From positions 248,001-312,000 of the forward strand of contig JAGASH010000005.1 of assembly GCA_017847835.1 (NCBI GenBank): 64,000 nt of DNA, given 5' to 3'. Shown here piece after piece: positions 18,023-27,079 of the stretch; the stretch's first letter is position 1, and the number at the start of each line of letters is the position of its first letter. Under the pieces are notes generated by a model that made no database searches, was not told the origin of the DNA, and worked only from the letters and a program-made list of their open reading frames with translations. This stretch comes from Oscillospiraceae bacterium (GTDB lineage: Bacteria; Bacillota; Clostridia; Oscillospirales; Ruminococcaceae). The position numbers and the translations under genes are program-made.

Positions 18023-20236
18023 TCAATCCAGCCTGAGCTGGTCGATATCCGACATCATTCCCGCCTGTGGAATTGTCTTTATGCGGAAATCTTCAACATT
18101 TTCAACACTTGCGCTCTCCTTCGGGAAGGCTGCCGCAAGCTCGGCTTTGGTAAGGCGCATAACCTGAACTCCCTGTGTATTTCTCGTGGTTTTTGCGAGA
18201 ACAAGCGCGGTGTTGAACAAAATCACCTTGCCCGCGGTGGATTTCAGAACAAAATCGCTGTCTTCCTTTACAACATACATCGCCACAACCTCGGACAAAT
18301 CCGAATAAGCCGCCTGAAGCTTTTTGCGCTTTGTCTTGGTTTCGTAGCTTGAAAGCGGGATTTTCGCGCACTTTCCGTTCTTGAAGAAAATCACGAGCAG
18401 CTCCTCGAATTTCTCGGTTGCCGCCATAAATATCGGGAATTCTCCGTCCTCCATTTGCAGCTTCGCGGGAACGTAATCTCCCATAACGCTCGCTTTTGTT
18501 TCGGGGAAATCCGCGCAGCGCGACTTGTAGCACTGGAACTTGTTCGTGAAGAACAGCAGCTGGGCGTTGCTCGAAACCTCGGCTGTGAAGATAATCTCGT
18601 CATTTTCTTTGAGCTTCTGCTCATTGCTCATACGAAGCGATTTCGGAGTAATCTGCTTGAAATAGCCCTCGCGCGTGAAGAAAATGTTCACGGGATAACC
18701 CTCGGGCTGTTCCTCCTCGGTTTCCTCCTCTGCTTCAACATCATAGAGAAACATCGTTTTTCTCGGCTGGGAATACTTGTCGATAACCTCGCGCAGCTCA
18801 TCGATAATCACCTTATCGATACGCTTCGGGCTGTTGAGAATTTCCTCCATTTCCGCGATATCAGCCTGCAGAGCCTCGGTTTCCTCGGTACGTTTGAGTA
18901 TATACTCGCGGTTGATGTGACGGAGCTTGATTTCCGCGACGTATTCAGCCTGCTGCTCGTCAATGCCAAAGCCTATCATCAAGTTCGGCACAACCTCGGC
19001 TTCTTCCTCGGTTTCGCGGATTAACTGAATTGCATAATCGATATCAAGCAAAATCTTCTTCAGTCCGAGCAGCAAGTGTAGCTTCTCTTTTTTCTTTTTC
19101 AAGTCGAAGAAAATTCTGCGTTTCACACACTCACGTCTGAAATCCGTCCACTCGTTCAGGATTTCGTAAACGCCCATTACCTTCGGTGTGCCCGCAATCA
19201 GCACGTTGAAATTACAGTTGAAATTCTCCTGAAGCGGCGTCATTCTGAACAGCTTTTTCATAAGTGCGTCGGGGTCGCAGCCTTTTTTCAAGTCAAATGC
19301 AAGCCGCAGTCCCGAAAGGTCGGTTTCATCGCGGACATCGGATATCTCACGGATTTTTCCGTCCTTGACAAGCTCGACAACCTTGTCGATAATCGCCTCA
19401 ACCGTTGTCGTGGGCGGGATTTGCGTGACCTCTATACAGCGCGCTTCCTTATCGTAATTGTACACCGCGCGTATCTTGACAGCTCCAAGTCCCGTGCGGT
19501 AAATCTTTTCCATTTCCGCTTCATCATAGACGATAAGACCGCCGCCCGCGAAATCAGGACCTTTCAGCGTGGAAAGCGCGTTGTGCTCGGGATTTTTTAT
19601 AAGGGCAACCGCAGTTTCGCAAACCTCTGCAAGGTTAAACGAGCAGATGTTGCTTGCCATTGATACCGCAAGACCGAAATTCGAGTTCACCAAAACCGAC
19701 GGAAAACGCACGGGAAACAGCGTGGGCTCAAGCATTGTGTTATCGTAATTCGGCACCATATCAACGGCGTCCTTGTCGATTTCCGCGAAAAGCTCGCCGC
19801 TTATGCTTTCGAGTTTTGCCTCGGTGTATCGCGAAGCCGCGTAAGCCATATCGCGCGAATAAGCCTTGCCGAAATTGCCCTTGCTGTCAACATACGGGTG
19901 CAGAAGAGCCTCGTTTCCGCGCGCAAGACGAACCATTGTTTCATAAATTGCCGCGTCACCGTGCGGGTTCAAGCGCATTGTCTGTCCGACAATATTCGCG
20001 GATTTCGTCCTCGCGCCCGTCAGAAGTCCCATTTTGTACATCGTGTACAAGAGCTTTCTGTGAGAGGGCTTGAAGCCGTCGATTTCGGGCAGCGCGCGCG
20101 AAACGATAACGCTCATCGCATACGGCATATAGTTTTCTTCAAGCGTGCTTATTATATCCGTTTCAACAATTTTTCCGGAGCCCTCAATATACGCCGAAAC
20201 ACTTCCGGAAGCCTTTTTTGGTGTTTTTTTCTTCAA
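18023..20236 (-). CDS. parC: Type IIA DNA topoisomerase, subunit A (ParC/GyrA-like)
   Basis: DNA-breaking subunit of a type IIA topoisomerase, 737 residues. The winged-helix domain has RALPEIDGFKPSHRKLLYTM, a QRDR-type segment (SANIVGQTMRLNPHGDAAIY), and the catalytic pair Arg136-Tyr137 in AASRYTEAKL. A tower and coiled-coil region follows (about 330-490) and then a shortened beta-pinwheel C-terminus. I do not see the GyrA box (QRRGGKG), so Topo IV-like rather than gyrase activity is likely. The start is a TTG directly after the TGA of the zeta-like gene, with GAGG 11 nt upstream: tight coupling. The sequence is divergent from ordinary GyrA/ParC, suggesting a second, lineage-specific enzyme. 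Confidence 0.85.
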   Translation of the reverse strand: MKKKTPKKASGSVSAYIEGSGKIVETDIISTLEENYMPYAMSVIVSRALPEIDGFKPSHRKLLYTMYKMGLLTGARTKSANIVGQTMRLNPHGDAAIYETMVRLARGNEALLHPYVDSKGNFGKAYSRDMAYAASRYTEAKLESISGELFAEIDKDAVDMVPNYDNTMLEPTLFPVRFPSVLVNSNFGLAVSMASNICSFNLAEVCETAVALIKNPEHNALSTLKGPDFAGGGLIVYDEAEMEKIYRTGLGAVKIRAVYNYDKEARCIEVTQIPPTTTVEAIIDKVVELVKDGKIREISDVRDETDLSGLRLAFDLKKGCDPDALMKKLFRMTPLQENFNCNFNVLIAGTPKVMGVYEILNEWTDFRRECVKRRIFFDLKKKKEKLHLLLGLKKILLDIDYAIQLIRETEEEAEVVPNLMIGFGIDEQQAEYVAEIKLRHINREYILKRTEETEALQADIAEMEEILNSPKRIDKVIIDELREVIDKYSQPRKTMFLYDVEAEEETEEEQPEGYPVNIFFTREGYFKQITPKSLRMSNEQKLKENDEIIFTAEVSSNAQLLFFTNKFQCYKSRCADFPETKASVMGDYVPAKLQMEDGEFPIFMAATEKFEELLVIFFKNGKCAKIPLSSYETKTKRKKLQAAYSDLSEVVAMYVVKEDSDFVLKSTAGKVILFNTALVLAKTTRNTQGVQVMRLTKAELAAAFPKESASVENVEDFRIKTIPQAGMMSDIDQLRLD

Positions 20237-20794
20237 TCAGTTCACAACCTCAATCAATTTTTTCAGCCAGTCGGGTTTGTACTCCCCTACAACACGGATT
20301 TTGCCGTTTTTATACTCCGCAACCTTTGCAAATCCGTTTTCATTGTCAAATAAAAACGCTTCATCGCAGTACGGTAAAATCTTCGACAAATCCTCGAAAC
20401 GGCTCTTATATCGCCTCAGAACATCGCTTTCGGGTATCCCGTGACCGCCCTTTTTCACGCGGTTTTCAATGCGTGAGAGGCTTTCCTCCGCGGAGCTTAT
20501 CCCAATGTAATACAAGCGAACGAAATAGTTTTTCTCACGCGCCGCTTTTATTGTTCGCAGGGTTTTATGCCCCGAAAGCGTGGTTTCCTGAGTAAAACTT
20601 ATTTCCTTTTCAAGGCAGTCGGCAATCATCTGAGAAGCTGTTTTTCCGCCCTTGACCTTGTTTCCGCCGAACCGCAGATTTATCTTGTCCGCGTCAACAA
20701 CAACACCCAAATCATCACGCTGTTCGTCAAGACTTCCAAGGAAACTGCTTTTGCCAACGCCATTTGTTCCGCCTATTATTGTGTAAATTTTCAT
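20237..20794 (-). CDS. Zeta-toxin-like P-loop kinase
   Basis: Soluble 185-residue P-loop protein resembling chromosomal zeta-toxin/UDP-GlcNAc kinase relatives. Visible features: Walker A GGTNGVGKSS at 8-17, a substrate Asp in VVDADKIN, the zeta-like ETTLSG at 70-75, and GGHGIPESDVLRRY at 116-129, whose arginines would contact ATP phosphates. No epsilon-type antitoxin gene lies beside it, so it is probably not an active toxin-antitoxin pair but an orphan kinase of unknown substrate. It sits between parE and parC with 26 nt and 0 nt gaps. ATG 20794 follows AAGGTG. Confidence 0.8.
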   Translation of the reverse strand: MKIYTIIGGTNGVGKSSFLGSLDEQRDDLGVVVDADKINLRFGGNKVKGGKTASQMIADCLEKEISFTQETTLSGHKTLRTIKAAREKNYFVRLYYIGISSAEESLSRIENRVKKGGHGIPESDVLRRYKSRFEDLSKILPYCDEAFLFDNENGFAKVAEYKNGKIRVVGEYKPDWLKKLIEVVN

Positions 20795-20820
20795 ATAACA
20801 CCTTTATAATATTCCGTAAA

Positions 20821-22803
20821 TCAGCTCACATCAGCCGCTTCAAGGTAACGGCTGCCGTTTTCGCGGATAAAGTCCTTTCTTCCCGCGAGGTCGTCTCCGA
20901 GAAGTATATCGAACATCTGCCGAGTTTTTTCCGCGTCTGCGGGCATTACCTTTATAAGACGTCTGGTTTCGGGATTCATCGTAGTGAGCGACATCATATC
21001 GGGGTCGTTCTCGCCAAGACCTTTCGAGCGCTGAATTGTGTACTTCTTGTCGCCTATCATTCCGAGAATTTTCGTCTTTTCGGGCTCGGTGTACGCGAAA
21101 TAGGTCTTGTCCTTTGTGCTGATTTCGTACAGCGGTGACTCAGCGATGTACACCTTTCCCTCTTGAATAAGCGTTGGGCAAAGCTCCTCAATCATCGTCA
21201 AAATCAGCGTTCTTATCTGAAATCCGTCAACGTCGGCATCGGTGCAGATAACAACCTTGTTCCAGCGAAGATTGTCGATATTGAACGAATTGAGCTTCTT
21301 GTTTGCCTTTGACTTAACCTCGACTCCACAGCCCAGAACCTTTATCAGATTTGTGATAATCTCGCTCTTGAAAATCTTGTCGGGGCTTGCCTTGAGGCAG
21401 TTCAGGATTTTACCGCGAACTGGAATTACCGCCTGAAACTCTGCGTCGCGCGCAAGTTTAACCGAACCGAGCGCCGAGTCGCCCTCGACGATATAAACCT
21501 CGCGCTTTGAAACATCGCGGCTCCGGCAGTCCACAAACTTGTCTATGCGGTTTGTGAGGTCGATTTTCTGCGTGAGGCTCGCGATAGACGATGTGCGAAC
21601 CTTTTCCGCGTTTTCGCGGGAACGCTTGTTTATCAGAACGTTTTCGGCGATTTTAACAGCCTCGTCGGGATTTTCAAGGAAGTATACTTCAAGGCTGTGC
21701 TTGAGCCAATCGGTCATCGCTTCCTTGATAAACGCATTTGTGACAGCTTTTTTCGTCTGGTTTGCGTAGCTTGCCTGCGTGGAGAAATTCGAGCTGATGA
21801 ACACAAGACAGTCCGAAACGTCCTCCCACTTTATCGCTTTTTCGCCTTTGTTGTACTTATTGTTGTTTTTGAGGTACGCGTCAATCTGCGACAAAAACGC
21901 CTTTTTCATCGCGTCCTCGGGTGAGCCGCCGTGCTCCAGCCAGCTCGAATTGTGATAATGCTCGATGAAGTGAATTTCCTTTGAAAACGCAAAGGCAACA
22001 TTCATTTTGAGCTTGTATTCTTCCTTATCCTCGCGGTCCTTGCCCTGACGCTGAGCCTGCCAGAGCTGCGGAGTTGTGAGGGACTTTTCGCCGAGAATTT
22101 CCGTCAGATAATCGAAAATTCCGTCCTTGTAGAAGAACGTTTTTTCATCGCGGGTTCCGTCCTCATTTTCGGCAATCCTCAGAAACTCAATTCCGCCGTT
22201 TACGACAGCCTGTCTTCTGAGCATATCGTCGAGGTATTCAAGACCGATATTTATATCCGTGAAAACGTCCAAATCGGGCCGCCAGTGAATTTTCGTTCCC
22301 GTCAGTTCGGTTTTGCTCTTTTTAAAGCCGCGCTCGTCATCGGTGACATTAAAACCCTTTTCAAAGCGCAGATTGTACTGCCAGGTGCCGTTTTTACTCT
22401 CGACTTCCATATACTCGGAAGCAAACTGCGTTGCGCAAAGTCCCAGACCGTTCAGTCCAAGCGCGTAAGAGTAGTTTTCACCTGTGTTGTTGTCATATTT
22501 GCCGCCTGCGTAAAGCGTGCAGAAAGCCAGCTCCCAGTTGTACTTTTCTTCGCCCTTGTTATAGTCAATCGGAATTCCGCGTCCAAAGTCCTCGACAGTA
22601 ACGGACTTGTCCGCGTGAAGTGTAATTATAATGCGCTTTCCATAGCCCTCGCGTGCCTCGTCAATCGAGTTTGAGATAATCTCGAACACAGAGTGCCGAC
22701 AGCCTGCTGCGTCGTCCGAGCCGAAAATAACCGCAGGACGTTTGCGAACCCTGTCCGGTCCTTTTAGCGCTTTTAAATCAACATAATTTGACTGCTTTGC
22801 CAT
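20821..22803 (-). CDS. parE: Type IIA DNA topoisomerase, subunit B (ParE/GyrB-like)
   Basis: ATPase subunit partner of the ParC-like protein, 660 residues. The GHKL ATPase shows EIISNSIDEA (Glu41, Asn45), EDFGRGIP at 71-78 and a lid GLNGLG at 116-121 where GyrB usually has GLHGVG. The usual RPGMYIG is replaced by RPAVIFGSDDAAGCRH. The TOPRIM domain is clear: VEGDSALGS (usual EGDSAGGS), CTDADVDGFQIRT. The ATG at 22803 follows GGGAGTGA. A strong extended -10 promoter lies about 40 nt upstream. This leads the unit parE-kinase-parC-esterase-fhs-tsaE-tsaB-rpiB-upp. The subunit class is certain; the Topo IV label is inferred. Confidence 0.87.
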   Translation of the reverse strand: MAKQSNYVDLKALKGPDRVRKRPAVIFGSDDAAGCRHSVFEIISNSIDEAREGYGKRIIITLHADKSVTVEDFGRGIPIDYNKGEEKYNWELAFCTLYAGGKYDNNTGENYSYALGLNGLGLCATQFASEYMEVESKNGTWQYNLRFEKGFNVTDDERGFKKSKTELTGTKIHWRPDLDVFTDINIGLEYLDDMLRRQAVVNGGIEFLRIAENEDGTRDEKTFFYKDGIFDYLTEILGEKSLTTPQLWQAQRQGKDREDKEEYKLKMNVAFAFSKEIHFIEHYHNSSWLEHGGSPEDAMKKAFLSQIDAYLKNNNKYNKGEKAIKWEDVSDCLVFISSNFSTQASYANQTKKAVTNAFIKEAMTDWLKHSLEVYFLENPDEAVKIAENVLINKRSRENAEKVRTSSIASLTQKIDLTNRIDKFVDCRSRDVSKREVYIVEGDSALGSVKLARDAEFQAVIPVRGKILNCLKASPDKIFKSEIITNLIKVLGCGVEVKSKANKKLNSFNIDNLRWNKVVICTDADVDGFQIRTLILTMIEELCPTLIQEGKVYIAESPLYEISTKDKTYFAYTEPEKTKILGMIGDKKYTIQRSKGLGENDPDMMSLTTMNPETRRLIKVMPADAEKTRQMFDILLGDDLAGRKDFIRENGSRYLEAADVS

Positions 22804-22837
22804 TAATTGGTTCACTCCCATATACAAATACATTATG

Positions 22838-22866
22838 ATTATACCACATATAGTTTGAAAAATCAA
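22838..22866 (-). promoter_or_regulatory. extended -10 sigma-A promoter of the parE unit
   Basis: Minus-strand TTGATT (22866-22861), 17-nt spacer ending TGTGG, TATAAT (22843-22838). Confidence 0.8.
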
Positions 22867-22888
22867 GTACCCACGCAAAATTTAGCGG

Positions 22889-22923
22889 CAAAAAAGATTT
22901 GGGAGAACAAATGTCCTCCCAAA
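22889..22923 (-). terminator. terminator after the ABC/DUF4340 unit
   Basis: Stem TTGGGAG / CTCCCAA (22899-22922) followed on the minus strand by ATCTTTTTTG. It closes the unit that ends with the 92-residue protein and lies upstream of the parE promoter. Confidence 0.8.
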
Positions 22924-22965
22924 ATCGCAAGAAATATTATTAATCCAATCGAGCAACTTTCCAAA

Positions 22966-23244
22966 TCAGCTGAAAAGAGCCTCGTTCAGCCAGATAAACG
23001 CTGCGTCAAGAGCCTCGTAAAAGCCTACAAAATCACCTTTCTTTGCTTTTGTGACATCAGCGGTGTTCTTTGTCGGAAGAAGCTGCACCATTATCTTATC
23101 GGGAACGTCCAGGTCAGCGACTTTTTTCGTGTCCTTGATAGTCAGCTTTGCCGCGAAATCATCTCCGCCGCTGCCGTAGAAAATCGTGTTTCCGCTGCGG
23201 ATTAAAGGAAATCCCCTGTAAAACATCAACTTGTTCTCTGCCAT
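22966..23244 (-). CDS. Small conserved-looking protein of unknown function
   Basis: A 92-residue soluble protein that I cannot assign to a named family. It contains a short beta-rich N-terminal part (KLMFYRGFPLIRSGNTIFYG) with a Gly-Asp loop, then KLTIKDTKKVADLDVPDKIMV, which looks like a small beta-barrel, and a C-terminal helix ending AFIWLNEALFS. No signal peptide, cysteines or catalytic motif. The ATG at 23244 has a perfect AGGAGG 8 nt upstream. It follows the DUF4340 gene by 29 nt and precedes the unit's terminator, so it is probably co-transcribed with the ABC exporter. Confidence 0.7.
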   Translation of the reverse strand: MAENKLMFYRGFPLIRSGNTIFYGSGGDDFAAKLTIKDTKKVADLDVPDKIMVQLLPTKNTADVTKAKKGDFVGFYEALDAAFIWLNEALFS

Positions 23245-23273
23245 TTTGTTTACCTCCTGTATTATAAAATTAC

Positions 23274-24794
23274 TTACCAAACAATATTTACGTCCTCGCC
23301 GTCAATCAGCTTTTGTATATTCTCAACAAGCCGCTCCGTATAAACCGAGCGCACCTTGAAAACCGGCTTTCCGTCAAGCGCGACGATATTTTTGTACTCT
23401 CCGCTTTCGTAAAAACTAAGCATGTTTTCTTCCGCGCAGTAGAGCTTTGCATAATCATCGGTGTAGATGAATTTCACGGAAACCGCTGCCTCTCCGGCAA
23501 CCTCTCCCGTATAAACCTCCTCGCCGATTGAACCGGCAAGCTGCTCGTAGAATTTGCGGAAATTCTCTCCGTCAAGCGTCTTTTCATCAAGCAAAGCGGT
23601 TTTGCCTTCCTTGTCGATAACAAAGCTGTAAACCCTGCCCGAAGCGCTTATTTCAACTCTTTCACAGCCGTAGATATACGGTGAAAGCGGTCTTGCAGAA
23701 ATAAAATCGGCAGGATTGAAATCATACCACGGAGCAGCCTGCGTTGTTATCACGAAAATTCCCGGAACTCCCACAAGCGTCGCGTAATAGCCCGTCACCT
23801 CGTAAAGCTGAGGTGTATCGGCGCTGCTTTCCGACACAACTTGTTTTGCTTTGTCGCCGAGAAGAAGCACTCTTTCCTCGCCGCCATAGCTGAATTTCAC
23901 AGTGCAGAACGGGTCGTCAAGACCGCACTTCGCGAGATTTTCCGCGTTTGCTTCGAGATACGCGCACTCCTTCATCGTCAAGCCGCATACCCCTCCGACA
24001 AGCGTGCCGCCCTTCGACACGTTAATCTCAGCGTTATAAGGGCTTGTAAAACGGTGCGTGTTCAGCGTGGACACAACGTAATTCTCGTCATCGCGTGCCG
24101 CTTCAAGCTCCGACATATAGCGGATTTCGACAGGCTCGCTCAAATCCTTGCGTTCGATTGTGATATAATCGACCTGCTCGTCATCGCCGAGCGACTTTGT
24201 AATCAGCAGGTTTGCGTAATCCTTGATATCCTTGAACGCTCCCGAAACACCGCTCGCATACGTCAGCATAACCCTGTCACCCTCGCGGAAGTATACGGTT
24301 GAGGTATTCGTGGGATTGTCAATTCCGAAAAACAGCTCGGTTTTCGTGCCGTCGTCAAAGGTTATCGAAACCGTTGCACGAGGTGATTTCAAGCCGTATT
24401 TGTCCAAGTCCTCGGCATTCTCCTCGACAATGCTGTTTGCAGTCAGCGCGGCAAAACCCGTAATGAAGCTACGGACTGCGCTGTCGCTTTGTCCGACGCC
24501 GAGAAGCTCCTCGCTCGTCCAATAATATGAAGCAGCAACCGTTCCGTCGTCGTTTGCCGAGCCGCGTGTCTTTCGGTTAAACGTGAAGCTGCCGTGCTCG
24601 TTTTTCACGGTAATCGACTGAACGTTGTCCGCGGCTTTGCTTGTAATCTGAATTTCCTGCGACTGCGAAACCGACGTTTCCGAGGAGCTTTCCTGCTCCT
24701 TTTTCGGAGCGGTCAACAGAAGAATTACCGCCGCAATCGCAAGCACCAAGCAAATACCGCCCGCAATCAGAGCTTTTTTCGCGGTTTTGCTCAT
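23274..24794 (-). CDS. DUF4340 domain membrane-anchored protein
   Basis: Extracytoplasmic protein of 506 residues with one N-terminal membrane helix (about 8-27) preceded by KTAKK, then a Ser-rich linker and repeated beta-rich DUF4340 segments (for example AEDLDKYGLKSPRATVSITF and ENLAKCGLDDPFCTVKF, each followed by LFFGIDNP or LLLGDKA). DUF4340 proteins are regularly encoded next to Gld-type ABC transporters, as here; their function is not established. The start codons ATGATG at 24797-24792 overlap the stop of the GldG-like gene; I take the second for its spacing to GGAGG. Confidence 0.82.
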   Translation of the reverse strand: MSKTAKKALIAGGICLVLAIAAVILLLTAPKKEQESSSETSVSQSQEIQITSKAADNVQSITVKNEHGSFTFNRKTRGSANDDGTVAASYYWTSEELLGVGQSDSAVRSFITGFAALTANSIVEENAEDLDKYGLKSPRATVSITFDDGTKTELFFGIDNPTNTSTVYFREGDRVMLTYASGVSGAFKDIKDYANLLITKSLGDDEQVDYITIERKDLSEPVEIRYMSELEAARDDENYVVSTLNTHRFTSPYNAEINVSKGGTLVGGVCGLTMKECAYLEANAENLAKCGLDDPFCTVKFSYGGEERVLLLGDKAKQVVSESSADTPQLYEVTGYYATLVGVPGIFVITTQAAPWYDFNPADFISARPLSPYIYGCERVEISASGRVYSFVIDKEGKTALLDEKTLDGENFRKFYEQLAGSIGEEVYTGEVAGEAAVSVKFIYTDDYAKLYCAEENMLSFYESGEYKNIVALDGKPVFKVRSVYTERLVENIQKLIDGEDVNIVW

Positions 24795-26347
24795 CATCTG
24801 TGCCTCCTGCGAACCCAGATTACAATTCCCAGAACAATAACCGCTGTCGGAATAACCGCGCAAAGAATTATCACAAGCACATTCGCTGTGGACGCGGTCA
24901 TCTCAAATCTGATATCCGAAACCGCTTTGGGACTGATTGTAATGCCTTTTTCCTTGCCCGAAACGCTGTCGAAAAGGTCAAGGAAGAAATCGGAGTTGAC
25001 CGCGTTTCCGTAAGCGAAGAAATAGCTGCCCGAGAGCTGGTCTGAGCCTATCGCGCAAACCCTGCTCGCGGTGCCGTCCGAGGTTGTTTTCGATGACATT
25101 ATTACATCGTTGAAAACACCCGTTTCGGCGGTGCTGAAATCAAAATCCTTGTCCGCGTCAAGCGGGAACAAGAACGCGTTTGAATAGGTTTTCAGAAGCA
25201 CTTCGAGAGTGTTCTGCGACCTTTCAAGCGCATATACCGGACGCAAATCCGCGCCCATCATATAGCCGTCATATTCGCCTGTGTAACTCGACTCGACAGC
25301 CTCCTGCAAATGAGCGTAAGCTGTCTGCTGACCGTTTATGATAATACGGTAATCGGCATTGCTCTGACCGATAACTGAGAAGCCGACTTCAATTCCCCAA
25401 TCGCTCAGGAAAGCGTCGATATTCGGTGTTTTCGGCTGAGAGGTTGACGCAAAATAGTACACGTTTTTGCCGTATTTTCCGCCGTTATCGAGGAATTTGT
25501 CCAGCTTTTTCAGCGAGCTTTCATCATAATCGGTGAGCGGTGCATAAACAACCGCGAAATCAAAGCTCTCGTCAATTTCAAGGGTTTTCGCGAGATTTAC
25601 CGCTTCAACCTCGTATCCGTTTTTCGAGAGGAAGGATTTGAGAGTTGAGCTGTCGCTCTCGTTAAAGCCTTCAAGAAAAGCCACTTTCACGGGATTGTCG
25701 TTTGAAACATACAGCATTGCCGACAGCGCAGCCTGTTCAATCGACGAGCCCATAATATAGCCGTAATAGTAGTAATAATATGCCGCCATTTCGTTGTCCA
25801 GACCGAAATAATCGGACTGCGTGAGAACCTTGTATCTGCCGTTTTGCGCGTTCTCAACGATAATATTGTTCGCGCTCAGCGTGACGCCCGTATATTTTGA
25901 TGCAAACGTCGGATTTTTCGTCAGGTCAACGAAATCAAGGCTGACGTGAGCGCTCTTCTTCTCCATTTTTTGGAGAATTTCTCTCACCTGTTTAAAATAA
26001 GTGCCCTGCTCGGAAAAAGCCTGCTCCGTGCTCAGAACCTTTATCGAAATATCGCATGCGAGCGTGTTTTCGAGATAATCCTCGGTTTTCTCGTCAAGCG
26101 TGTACAGACCTGTTGCCGTGAGGTCGGCTTCTGCGCCAAAACGCTCCGAAACCATTCCCACAACAACATTCAGCAGGATTATTCCCGCAAGAACAGCCGC
26201 CGTGAAAACCGCCGACAAAACGCGGTGTTCTTTGATTTTGCGTTTATCGGGAACATTTTCGCTTATCTCTTCAACGGTCGTTTCCGAGATATTTTTCTTT
26301 TCCTCAACCGTTTCGCGATTGAGTTTCTGAGATTTTTTCTTACTCAC
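24794..26347 (-). CDS. GldG-like ABC transporter auxiliary protein
   Basis: Membrane protein of 517 residues of the ABC-type uncharacterised transport system (GldG/DUF4350-like) group. It has a basic cytosolic N-terminus (about 1-40), one helix (about 43-65), a large extracytoplasmic domain containing the recognisable GLYTLDEKTEDYLENTL, VKVAFLEGFNES and DFAVVYAPLTDYDE segments, and a C-terminal helix followed by RRRHR. The domain resembles an inactive ThuA/peptidase-like fold in known relatives. It lies between the permease (12 nt) and DUF4340 (overlap). In Bacteroidetes GldG acts in gliding; in Clostridia the cargo is unknown. Confidence 0.82.
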   Translation of the reverse strand: MSKKKSQKLNRETVEEKKNISETTVEEISENVPDKRKIKEHRVLSAVFTAAVLAGIILLNVVVGMVSERFGAEADLTATGLYTLDEKTEDYLENTLACDISIKVLSTEQAFSEQGTYFKQVREILQKMEKKSAHVSLDFVDLTKNPTFASKYTGVTLSANNIIVENAQNGRYKVLTQSDYFGLDNEMAAYYYYYYGYIMGSSIEQAALSAMLYVSNDNPVKVAFLEGFNESDSSTLKSFLSKNGYEVEAVNLAKTLEIDESFDFAVVYAPLTDYDESSLKKLDKFLDNGGKYGKNVYYFASTSQPKTPNIDAFLSDWGIEVGFSVIGQSNADYRIIINGQQTAYAHLQEAVESSYTGEYDGYMMGADLRPVYALERSQNTLEVLLKTYSNAFLFPLDADKDFDFSTAETGVFNDVIMSSKTTSDGTASRVCAIGSDQLSGSYFFAYGNAVNSDFFLDLFDSVSGKEKGITISPKAVSDIRFEMTASTANVLVIILCAVIPTAVIVLGIVIWVRRRHR

Positions 26348-26359
26348 CGGCTTCCCTCC

Positions 26360-27079
26360 TTACGCTCTGCGACGACGTTCAAGAACGCGCGTTGCCAAGA
26401 AAATAAACATACCCGTAAGGCTCAGGAAGAAAACAACCGAAGCAAGGCTGAAAATTCCGCCGGTAAACTCTGCGAACTTACCGAAAACCGACAGAAAATC
26501 TATGACATTTTTTATATTCTCGTCGGAAATATAGCCCGAGATTATATCAAACGTGCAAATGACGATATTCGCGCCGATTGAGCCGAGCGCTGCAATCATC
26601 TGGTTGTCCGTGAGGCTTGAGATGAACACGTCAAGCGCCGTGAATACTGCGCCTATCAGCAGCATTCCCGCGAAATTACCCCAGAAAGCCGGCCAAACGA
26701 ACTCCGAGCCGCCGTTTCCGACAGCAGCAGCTATAAATATCGCGTAAATCAGCAGTACAAGCGCTGCGCAGAAAAACACGAAAAATGCCGCAATAAACTT
26801 GCCGAAAACTATCCCGAAAAGGCTCACCGGACTGCTGAAAGCAAGCTTGTCGGTGTTCTGCCGACGCTCTTCGGCAAAGGTTCGCATTGTGAGAACGGGA
26901 ATTATCACCAGCACGATGAAAAACATCAGCACAAAAACTCCCGACATATCCGCGCTTCCCGAGGACAAACAATTCATCCACAGGAAAAGACCCGAAAAAC
27001 CGTAAAATACCGCAAGAAATACATATCCAAGCGGAGAAGTGAAATAAGAGGAAATTTCTCTTTTGATAATCGCCGTCAT
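26360..27079 (-). CDS. ABC-2 type permease (GldF-like)
   Basis: Six-helix membrane permease of 239 residues. The N-terminus IIKREISSYFTSPLGYVF is characteristic of the GldF/NosY-like ABC-2 permease group, and TMRTFAEERRQNTDKLAFSSPV is the conserved cytosolic coupling segment. It overlaps the ATPase gene by 4 nt. Together with the ATPase and the GldG-like protein it forms a complete exporter; the substrate is unknown. Confidence 0.88.
   Translation of the reverse strand: MTAIIKREISSYFTSPLGYVFLAVFYGFSGLFLWMNCLSSGSADMSGVFVLMFFIVLVIIPVLTMRTFAEERRQNTDKLAFSSPVSLFGIVFGKFIAAFFVFFCAALVLLIYAIFIAAAVGNGGSEFVWPAFWGNFAGMLLIGAVFTALDVFISSLTDNQMIAALGSIGANIVICTFDIISGYISDENIKNVIDFLSVFGKFAEFTGGIFSLASVVFFLSLTGMFIFLATRVLERRRRA

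Noticed and set aside
20237-20794. Toxin-antitoxin module
   Set aside because: Only a zeta-like kinase is present; neighbours are topoisomerase subunits and there is no small antitoxin frame in the 26-nt gap.
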